Source: Spirochaetaceae bacterium (GTDB taxonomy: Bacteria; Spirochaetota; Spirochaetia; Treponematales; Breznakiellaceae). Taken from it: 12,995 nt of DNA. The position numbers and the translations under genes are program-made. Shown here piece after piece: positions 1 to 5,367 of this stretch. The DNA lies in the NCBI GenBank assembly GCA_031280455.1, contig JAITGR010000106.1, forward strand, positions 1 to 12,995. Direction: 5' to 3'. The notes beneath the pieces were generated by a model that saw nothing but the letters and a program-made list of their open reading frames with translations, was not told where the DNA came from and did not search any database. How positions within the stretch are numbered: the first letter of the stretch is position 1; every line of letters starts with the position of its first letter.

Positions 1-255
1 AGGGACTCCGGCGGATTTGAACGGCAGTCGGTCATTGTGTTTGATGAGGATTTGCCGGAATTTCTTAAAGGCTTTGACCAGGCGCTCAAAGTGTTTGAAA
101 AAACAATACGTGAACAAAAACGCGCCGCGCACGCCAAACCGCACGGCGGGGGCCACGACCGTGCGGGCGATGCCGCAGACGGCGAACGGCGCCCCCCTGC
201 GAGCGGCAAGAAAATCGTCATTGCCAGAAAAAAGCCGGATGATGACGGCGAATAA
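1..255 (+). CDS. PUR-family (PUR-alpha-like) nucleic-acid-binding protein, C-terminal part
   Basis: Reading frame 1 is open from the first base of the window to the TAA at 253-255, so the 5' end of the gene lies outside. The visible 84 residues begin RDSGGFERQSVIVFDEDLPE and continue into a helix of the type FLKGFDQALKVFEKTI. This beta-strand/acidic turn/amphipathic helix pattern resembles the C-terminal half of the short PUR repeat proteins of spirochaetes and Bacteroidetes (for example Borrelia BpuR, a DNA/RNA-binding protein). After the helix comes a hydrophilic tail of about 55 residues rich in Gly, Ala, Arg and Lys that ends in an acidic DDDGE, probably disordered. rsmE begins 12 bases downstream, suggesting cotranscription. 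The family assignment rests on one short segment, so it is moderate. A start at the internal ATG (37) is unlikely because the motif begins upstream of it. Confidence 0.62.
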   Translation, partial: RDSGGFERQSVIVFDEDLPEFLKGFDQALKVFEKTIREQKRAAHAKPHGGGHDRAGDAADGERRPPASGKKIVIARKKPDDDGE

Positions 256-267
256 CGCCGCCAAAGC

Positions 268-1047
268 ATGAAACAGTTCATTATCAGCAGTCCGCCGGAT
301 GCGGACGGCTTTGTCCGGCTGCGGGGCGCGGATTACCGCTACCTTGCGCGGGTGCGCCGCGTTACGGTTGGCGACGGCTTCCCCGCGGTGCTGCCGGACG
401 GCAGCAGGGCGCACGTAGAAGTGCGCGCCGTCGACGCGCGCTGCGTCGTTGTGCAATGTTTACCGCATGTTTGCGAGGAACCGCACAACCGTGCGGCAAG
501 CCCGCCGCTCTATCTTTTTCAGGCCGTCCCCCGCGCGCCCAAACTGGAGCTCATTGTCCGGCAGGCGGCGGAACTTGGCGTGGCGGGTGTGGTGCCGTTT
601 TATGCGGAGCGCTGTGCCGTACACGGCACAGACGGCACGGCGCGGGAGGAGCGGCTGCGCGCGATTATCCGCCAGGCACGCCAGCAGTGCGGCTCGCCGG
701 TAGAAACCACGCTGGACGCGCCGCTGCCGTTTGCGGCCATGCTGGAGCGCTGGCACGGCTTGCAGAGCGCCGTGGCAGATGCCCGCGCCGTGTTCTTGCA
801 CGAAATCCCGCTGCGCCCCGCCGCGCTGCACCGCGTCCTCTCGCCGCCGCCTGACCTTGTGGCCGTCGCGGTGGGGCCGGAGGGCGGCTTTAGCGCGCGG
901 GAAGCGGGGCTGTTTATAGAAGCGGGTTTTTCGCCGATAATTGTAGGTAACACGATTTTAAGGACGGAAACCGCCGCACTGTACGCGCTCGCGGCTGTCC
1001 GCACGGTGTTGTTGGAGAAAGAAACGTGGACGGCCTTGAAAGAATAG
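268..1047 (+). CDS. rsmE: 16S rRNA (uracil1498-N3)-methyltransferase RsmE
   Basis: A 259-residue protein, close to the usual RsmE length (about 240-250). RsmE methylates N3 of U1498 in 16S rRNA on the assembled 30S subunit, using S-adenosylmethionine. An N-terminal PUA-like beta domain (residues 1-75, with the HRVLR-type segment read here as YRYLARVRRVTVGD at 23-36) is followed by a SPOUT fold. Seen motifs: KLELIVRQAAELGV (92-105), RQARQQCG (135-142), VGPEGGFS (202-209) and the knot-forming LRTETAALYAL (231-241), the signature of the family. The ATG at 268 gives a full N-terminus; its Shine-Dalgarno is weak. The 3' end overlaps the next gene by 22 bases, implying translational coupling. The assignment is secure. 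Confidence 0.95.
   Translation: MKQFIISSPPDADGFVRLRGADYRYLARVRRVTVGDGFPAVLPDGSRAHVEVRAVDARCVVVQCLPHVCEEPHNRAASPPLYLFQAVPRAPKLELIVRQAAELGVAGVVPFYAERCAVHGTDGTAREERLRAIIRQARQQCGSPVETTLDAPLPFAAMLERWHGLQSAVADARAVFLHEIPLRPAALHRVLSPPPDLVAVAVGPEGGFSAREAGLFIEAGFSPIIVGNTILRTETAALYALAAVRTVLLEKETWTALKE
1014..1017 (+). promoter_or_regulatory. Ribosome binding site deciding the GTG start at 1026
   Basis: GGAG inside the end of rsmE, 8 bases before the GTG at 1026. It supports the GTG start over the first in-frame ATG, which is far inside the protein, and places the glycosyltransferase start within the rsmE coding region. Confidence 0.6.
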
Positions 1048-1790
1048 AATTATTAAAAGTTCCGCTGGATGTGGTTCCGGCGGACAAGTTGGAAGAAGTT
1101 GTATACGCGCTGCTTGCCGAAGGGCGCGGGCGCGACATTGTGCTGCTTTCGGTGTGGGATTTACTGCGCGCCAGGCGGCAGGGCGAGTACCGCAGCTATG
1201 TGCAGAACGCGGCGCTGGTCATTCCTATTTCCAAAAGTCTTGTGCGCGGCGCAAAGTTTCTAAAGCTGCGTCCGCCGGTGCGATATATGCCGTTCGACTT
1301 TGTTATCAGTCTGCTTACCATTCTGGAAAAGCGTGAACAGTCGGTGTATATACTGGGCGGCAAACCGCCGGTACTCGCAAAAACCGAAAAAAATATACAC
1401 CAGACGTTTCCGCGTCTGCGTATTATCGGGCGCTATCCCGGGTATTTCAAAAAACAAAACGAAGAACTCATTGTAAAGATAATTCGCAAGTCAACGCCCG
1501 CGCTTCTTTTGGCCGGCCAGGGTATACGCGGGCGCGAGGGGTGGCTGGCGCACAACAGAACGCTGCTCAATCCCGGGCTGCGTTTATGGTGCAGCGACAT
1601 TTTTGACGTGTTCTCTGAACGGCGCAAGCGGCCTTCGCGCTGGGTTTTTAATATTGGTTTTGAATGGATAGGGTACTGTCTGCAAAAACCGGTGCGGTTT
1701 TTTCGGGTGTTTTCGTATTTTTACTACAAGGCCGTGCTGATTGCCGCGCGGCTTGCGCCCAAGGAAAAAACCCCGCACGCGGATGTATAA
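1026..1790 (+). CDS. WecG/TagA/CpsF-type glycosyltransferase homologue (GT26-like)
   Basis: 254 residues from a GTG start overlapping rsmE by 22 bases. The layout follows the WecG/TagA/CpsF family, which transfers N-acetylmannosamine or related sugars to lipid-linked intermediates at the inner membrane face. Seen: YILGGKPPV (108-116, family consensus LGG.P), GQGIRGREGWL (164-174, corresponding to the G.GvPkQE.W region) and the C-terminal RPSRWVFNIGFEWIGYCLQ followed by KPVRFFR (202-227, corresponding to the basic RAP.W....LEW motif with the EP.R end). The usual segment lvlpDGigvv reads LVIPISKSLV (64-73), so the proposed catalytic Asp is Ile68, and the T.N motif reads SVW. It is therefore either a divergent enzyme or a non-catalytic relative. 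The basic hydrophobic C-terminus fits membrane association. Family confidence is high; activity and substrate are unknown. Confidence 0.85.
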   Translation: MDGLERIELLKVPLDVVPADKLEEVVYALLAEGRGRDIVLLSVWDLLRARRQGEYRSYVQNAALVIPISKSLVRGAKFLKLRPPVRYMPFDFVISLLTILEKREQSVYILGGKPPVLAKTEKNIHQTFPRLRIIGRYPGYFKKQNEELIVKIIRKSTPALLLAGQGIRGREGWLAHNRTLLNPGLRLWCSDIFDVFSERRKRPSRWVFNIGFEWIGYCLQKPVRFFRVFSYFYYKAVLIAARLAPKEKTPHADV

Positions 1791-1812
1791 CGCCTGATCT
1801 TATGTATATAAA

Positions 1813-2652
1813 ATGAATCCATTTAACGCACCGGTGTATCATGTTCCTGTATGCGCCAGCACCATGGACGTGGCGCGGTCGGTGGAAAAAGACGGCGCGC
1901 CGCACGGCACGGTTGTCGCGGCGGACTTCCAGAGCGCAGGCCGCGGCAGAACGGCGCGGCGGGTGTGGGAATCGCGGGCGGCGGAAAATCTGCTGTGTAC
2001 GGTCATTCTGCGCTACGGCCAGTTTTCGGCCATACCGCCCGCGTTCAGCCTGCAGGCCGGCCTAGCCGTCTGCTGTGCCATAGAGCAGTTTGCCCCCGCG
2101 CTGGCGGGTAAACTTGCGATAAAGTGGCCGAATGATGTTATGATTAGCGGCCGTAAAACCGCCGGAATTCTGGTTGAAAGCGACGGTACATGCGTGTTTG
2201 CTGGTATCGGGGTGAATGTCGCGCAGACGGTCTTTGCAGGCGCGCCCCACGCGACCAGCATCGTCAACGAAGCGGGCGCGGGGGTGCTGGACGGCTACAG
2301 CGGGGGCGGCGCCTCCAGCGGGGGCGGCGACTCCAGCGGGGGCGGCTGGGAAGGGAGCGCCCGCCGCGCGCTTTTGGCGATAATTCTGGAACGGCTGTTT
2401 TACGGCCTGCGTACGGACGATTCGTTTATAGACCAGGTGCGTGCGCGGCTGTACCTGCGCGGCGAGCGGGTGTGCTTTGCCGCCGGCGGCGCGGACGGCG
2501 CGCCGTCCGGCGCACGGGAAGTGTACGGCGTGCTGGACGGCATAGGGCGCGGCGGGGAGCTGCGTATTCTGCGCGACGGGGCGCGGGAGCCGGAATGTTT
2601 TGTTACCGGCGAAATACGGCTGCGGGGAGATGCGTATACATGCAGGATTTAG
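1813..2652 (+). CDS. birA: Biotin--[acetyl-CoA-carboxylase] ligase, monofunctional
   Basis: 279 residues. The enzyme makes biotinyl-AMP and transfers biotin to the lysine of biotin carrier proteins. Seen: the substrate segment STMD (16-19), GRGR (43-46, the biotinyl-AMP binding loop), KWPND (104-108), GRKTAGIL (113-120, containing the catalytic-type Lys115) and GIGVN (131-135), followed by the small C-terminal SH3-like domain (about 213-270). No winged helix precedes the catalytic core, so this is a group I ligase without repressor function. A Gly/Ser-rich insertion at residues 162-179 is encoded by an 18-bp tandem repeat. The ATG at 1813 has no strong Shine-Dalgarno; the ATG at 1802 is out of frame and stops at once. 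The 3' end overlaps the next gene by 13 bases. The Gly-rich insert between the core and the C-terminal helices is the only oddity. Confidence 0.93.
   Translation: MNPFNAPVYHVPVCASTMDVARSVEKDGAPHGTVVAADFQSAGRGRTARRVWESRAAENLLCTVILRYGQFSAIPPAFSLQAGLAVCCAIEQFAPALAGKLAIKWPNDVMISGRKTAGILVESDGTCVFAGIGVNVAQTVFAGAPHATSIVNEAGAGVLDGYSGGGASSGGGDSSGGGWEGSARRALLAIILERLFYGLRTDDSFIDQVRARLYLRGERVCFAAGGADGAPSGAREVYGVLDGIGRGGELRILRDGAREPECFVTGEIRLRGDAYTCRI
2299..2346 (+). repeat. 18-bp in-frame tandem repeat in birA
   Basis: Units AGCGGGGGCGGCGCCTCC (2299-2316), AGCGGGGGCGGCGACTCC (2317-2334) and a partial AGCGGGGGCGGC (2335-2346). In frame it encodes Ser-Gly-Gly-Gly linkers (residues 163-178). The units differ by a single base, so the expansion is recent or kept uniform. 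Confidence 0.9.
2624..2630 (+). promoter_or_regulatory. Ribosome binding site for the ATG at 2640
   Basis: GGGGAGA within the birA 3' end, 9 bases before the ATG at 2640. It fixes the start of the membrane hydrolase-like protein inside birA. The frame stays open far upstream, but that extension overlaps the birA catalytic region and is a shadow. Confidence 0.65.
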
Positions 2653-4172
2653 ATTTAGGCATTCTTGAAGTACTGGTAACATTTTTTTTATTCATGCCGG
2701 TACTCCGCCCCTTTGTAAAATCGCTCTGGACGATCGACGGGATTGTGTGGTTTCCCCTGATCGCGTTTTTGTGCATCGCGGGCATATTTGCCGTATACGG
2801 CTTTCGCCCCGAATGTCTGCCGCTGCTGTTCTACTGCCTTGCCGCAAACATTGCAAACTCGCGCGACCTCTCCGCCCATGTTTCCCGTCTGCGCAACACC
2901 GACTTTATCGACCGGAGTTTTGCCTCTTTTTTTGTACATATATTTTTTTTAACACTGGTCATTGCTATAGCCCTCATCTTTCTGCCGCTGGACAGCACCA
3001 AACTGCTTGCAAAACCGGTCGAAAGTTTTCAGGCAGAAAACACCGCTGATGATGCTATATATACAATTCGTATATATACCGAATCGGCACACAATCCCTC
3101 CGCCCCGCTCGTGCTGGTTGCCCCGCCGCTTACCGGCAGCGCCGGTGTTGTGGATACCGTGTGCGCCAATCTGGCGCTGCGGGGCAGCCTTGCCGTAACG
3201 TTTTCCCGCAAAAGATTCGACCTGCCGGCGTACAAAAGCGACGGGTCGCTGTTTATGCCGTCGATACACCAAGTCGTGCGGAACTGGAAGGTGGTTACCC
3301 GCGGACGGAGCTACCGCGACGAAAACCGCATTGCCGCCAAAATGGAAAACGAGCGCCGCGCCGACATTGCGTTTGTCGCTCAACAATTGCGGAAACGCTG
3401 GCCGGAGCGGCCGTTTGTCGTCATAGGCTACGGCGCCGGCGGCGCGGCGGCGGCGGCGCTGGCCGGCGATGACAGCTTCCTCGCCGGCTGCCCGCAGTTT
3501 CGCGGCGCGCTCGCGGTCGAAAGCCTGCTGCACTCAGCCTATCCCAGCGAACCGTTTACGCCGCGGGCGGTCGATGATTCGTTTTGGCCTCTTAAAATTA
3601 CCGGCGAAATAGAAAACTGGATTTTTAGGCGGCTGCCGGTCAAAGTCAGCGAACCGGACGCTGTGCCGCGCCCCAAAAGGCCGGTGCGCTTTATCATCTC
3701 GGCGGACGGCGGCGCGAGGTACGCGGCCGTATACAAAACGGCGCGGGAGCAGGCGGGCTTTGTGTCCACGATGAGCCTCCCGCGTGTCGGGGCGCTGGAC
3801 TGGACGGACGTGCCCCGCAAGTATCCGGTACTGCGGTTTTTATCAGGCGGCGCGGGCTCGCGCGCCTGGGGCGGCCTTGAATGCGCCGAAAACACGGCGG
3901 CTGTTTTTCAGCGTTTTATCGACGAGGTAAGCCGCCCTCCTCCCCCGCCGCCGGACGATGCCGCCGCTGCGGACGCACCCGCCGCCGCAGCGCCGCCGGC
4001 GCTCGCCGCCCCGCCGCGTCCGCAAGCAAGCGTGCCGCGCCCGCAAGCAAGCGTGCCGCCACCCGCGCCGGCACCGGCAGACGAGGCCGCCGCCGTGGAC
4101 GCGCCCGCCCCGGCGGATGCCGCCGCGCCGGACACCGCCGCGCCGCCGCCGCCGCCGCCCGAAAGCCCGTGA
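2640..4172 (+). CDS. Four-helix membrane protein with a degenerate alpha/beta-hydrolase-like domain and Pro/Ala-rich tail
   Basis: 510 residues, start set by the GGGGAGA ribosome binding site and the ATG overlapping the birA end by 13 bases. The N-terminus has four hydrophobic segments (about 8-24, 35-55, 58-72, 97-117). A soluble region of about 140-430 follows. It has the look of an alpha/beta hydrolase: a strand PLVLVAPPLTGS (156-167), a second half beginning PFVVIGYGAGG (258-268) and a late strand RFIISADGG (350-358). At the nucleophile elbow the GxSxG motif reads GYGAG (263-267), so Gly265 replaces the Ser. The tail from 433 to 510 is Pro/Ala/Asp-rich with two PPPPPP runs and a duplicated RPQASVP. 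I do not recognise a named family; the hydrolase relationship is a fold-level inference. It sits between birA and a PPTase and its stop overlaps the PPTase start (GTGA). Probably a non-catalytic membrane protein. Confidence 0.75.
   Translation: MQDLDLGILEVLVTFFLFMPVLRPFVKSLWTIDGIVWFPLIAFLCIAGIFAVYGFRPECLPLLFYCLAANIANSRDLSAHVSRLRNTDFIDRSFASFFVHIFFLTLVIAIALIFLPLDSTKLLAKPVESFQAENTADDAIYTIRIYTESAHNPSAPLVLVAPPLTGSAGVVDTVCANLALRGSLAVTFSRKRFDLPAYKSDGSLFMPSIHQVVRNWKVVTRGRSYRDENRIAAKMENERRADIAFVAQQLRKRWPERPFVVIGYGAGGAAAAALAGDDSFLAGCPQFRGALAVESLLHSAYPSEPFTPRAVDDSFWPLKITGEIENWIFRRLPVKVSEPDAVPRPKRPVRFIISADGGARYAAVYKTAREQAGFVSTMSLPRVGALDWTDVPRKYPVLRFLSGGAGSRAWGGLECAENTAAVFQRFIDEVSRPPPPPPDDAAAADAPAAAAPPALAAPPRPQASVPRPQASVPPPAPAPADEAAAVDAPAPADAAAPDTAAPPPPPPESP
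4017..4058 (+). repeat. 21-bp in-frame tandem duplication in the Pro/Ala tail
   Basis: Two adjacent 21-bp copies (4017-4037 and 4038-4058) differ only at their third base (CGT versus CGC). Each encodes RPQASVP, in frame with the hydrolase-like gene. Confidence 0.9.
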
Positions 4173-4840
4173 TACGAGTCAGCGGCTTTAGCGGCTATCC
4201 GGCGCTGGAAGCGCCGCTGGTCGCGCGCCTGGTCGAGTGTCTGCCGGTTTTTAGGCGGCCGTCTGCTTCCGCCGCACCGTCCGTGGCGGCGGCGCGGGCG
4301 CTGGCCTACCTCCTGCTCCGCCGCGAGCTGGGCTTCTCGCCCGATTTCACGTACAACAGCGCCGGCAAGCCTGCCGTCGCCGGGGAGCGGGCGCGGGAGG
4401 TTTCGTTTAGCATATCCCACTCAAAAACGGTTGTCGCCGTCGCCGTCCGGCGCGGGGGGGGCGCGGTGGGCTTTGACCTTGAAGACCGCATCACAAGCCC
4501 GCGCCGGGAGCGGGCGGCGGCGCGGATTTTTAGCGGCGGCGAGCGGCGGCGTATGGACCGCGCCACGAAATTCTGGACGCTTAAAGAAAGTCAGCTCAAA
4601 TGTGCGGGCTGCGGTTTTGCTGGCGGCGCGAGCGAACGCGCCTTCGATTTTTCACCCTGGGCGGACAGCGAAATTTTCACCCTGGGCGGCATGTGGTTTT
4701 TTTCGCGCGACGCGGGCGCGTTTCATTTTTCCGTGTGCGCCGCCTCTCCGTTCTCTAGCCTTTCAGTCAGCTGGCTGGACGACGCGCGTCCGCTGCTCGC
4801 GCCGCCGGAAACGGCAACGCTCTTAGGCAACGCTGATTAA
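4169..4840 (+). CDS. Sfp-type 4'-phosphopantetheinyl transferase
   Basis: 223 residues from a GTG at 4169 that overlaps the preceding stop (GTGA). The enzyme moves the 4'-phosphopantetheine arm of CoA to a serine of acyl or peptidyl carrier proteins. Seen: SISHS (81-85), GFDLED (101-106, with the Mg2+-binding Asp103 and Glu105) and FWTLKESQLK (135-144, equivalent to the WxxKES.lK motif, Glu140 and Lys144 expected in the active site). The length fits a single-chain Sfp-type enzyme. The frame is open upstream to 3881, but that adds low-complexity Arg/Ala sequence read from the neighbour's tail, so the GTG is preferred. The Shine-Dalgarno is weak (GAAAG close to the start), pointing to coupling with the upstream gene. 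An eight-G tract (4454-4461) lies seven codons or fewer before Asp103. The gene ends 23 bases before the converging FN3-like gene. Its carrier-protein target is unknown. Confidence 0.88.
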   Translation: MIRVSGFSGYPALEAPLVARLVECLPVFRRPSASAAPSVAAARALAYLLLRRELGFSPDFTYNSAGKPAVAGERAREVSFSISHSKTVVAVAVRRGGGAVGFDLEDRITSPRRERAAARIFSGGERRRMDRATKFWTLKESQLKCAGCGFAGGASERAFDFSPWADSEIFTLGGMWFFSRDAGAFHFSVCAASPFSSLSVSWLDDARPLLAPPETATLLGNAD

Positions 4841-4862
4841 ATCGAATCTAACCAGCGTCGCC
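4826..4862. terminator. Stem-loop across two converging stop codons
   Basis: GGCAACGCTG (4826-4835) pairs with CAGCGTCGCC (4853-4862): ten base pairs with one A/C mismatch and a 17-base AT-rich loop. It contains the PPTase stop and ends just before the FN3-like gene's stop on the other strand. No T-run follows on either strand, so it is not a classical intrinsic terminator; it may still end or protect both messages. Confidence 0.4.
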
Positions 4863-4863
4863 A

Positions 4864-5367
4864 TTACTGCCATAAACCGGCGCGGAAACTGCGCGGCGGG
4901 GAGTAGGGCGAGCTTTCGCCTTCAATATCGGTTTGCATAACGCCCCAGTAAAAGACGGTTTCCGGCAGCATCGCGGCGGCGGCAGGCGGCAGTATATACG
5001 AGTTGCCGCAGACGGTTTCCTTAAAAAGCGGCTGGCGCAGGTCGGCGCGCGCGGAAATGCGTATGGTGTAGAAGGCGGCGCTTTCTGCTTCGCGCCACAA
5101 AAAATGCACGCCCGAATTCCCCGGCCCGTTGTAAAAAAACTGTCCGTCGCGCGGGGCTGCCGGTTCGGGGGCGCGCGGTACGCCGCTGAGGGGGGGATGG
5201 GCGGACGCGGGGGGAGAGGGCGGCGCGGGGCGCAGCAGTCCGGCGGCGGCTTTCTGGCGGGAGATGGTGTCGTCAAAGCCGGTTTTGAAGCGTGTGTACG
5301 AGTAGACGGAACCGGCGAAAAATACAAACAGTATGCATACATTAATCAGTGCCGCGAGTACTTTCAT
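4864..5367 (-). CDS. Membrane-anchored protein with an FN3-like beta-sandwich domain
   Basis: 167 residues. The N-terminus has one hydrophobic segment (about 4-24), an uncleaved anchor or signal sequence with no obvious lipobox. It is followed by a Pro-rich linker (48-73) and a C-terminal domain (about 76-160). The domain pattern is FLW...A..YTIRIS, then FYWGVMQTDIEGESSPYS and a final SF (residues 89-161). This is the shape of fibronectin type III-like domains common in spirochaetal surface proteins: Trp in strand B, YxI in strand C, YYWxV in strand F and YS..R.F at the end. The start overlaps the cyclase-like gene by 26 bases, so the two are likely cotranslated, and the protein may act in the periplasm alongside the sensor. 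I cannot name a family. A second frame (4848-5342) is a shadow. Confidence 0.7.
   Translation of the reverse strand: MKVLAALINVCILFVFFAGSVYSYTRFKTGFDDTISRQKAAAGLLRPAPPSPPASAHPPLSGVPRAPEPAAPRDGQFFYNGPGNSGVHFLWREAESAAFYTIRISARADLRQPLFKETVCGNSYILPPAAAAMLPETVFYWGVMQTDIEGESSPYSPPRSFRAGLWQ

Noticed and set aside
2190..2639. Upstream extension of the hydrolase-like frame into birA
   Set aside because: Arg/Gly-rich shadow of birA; the ribosome binding site and hydrophobic N-terminus support the ATG at 2640.
2062..2682. 206-codon minus-strand frame opposite birA
   Set aside because: Pro/Ala-rich antisense shadow with no motif.
2943..2950. T8 run as a possible terminator
   Set aside because: It lies inside the codons for a transmembrane helix (Phe-Phe-Leu) and has no GC-rich stem before it.
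3881..4168. Upstream extension of the PPTase frame to an ATG at 3881
   Set aside because: It would add 96 Arg/Ala-rich residues that merely mirror the Pro/Ala tail of the preceding gene; the PPTase fold starts at the GTG 4169.
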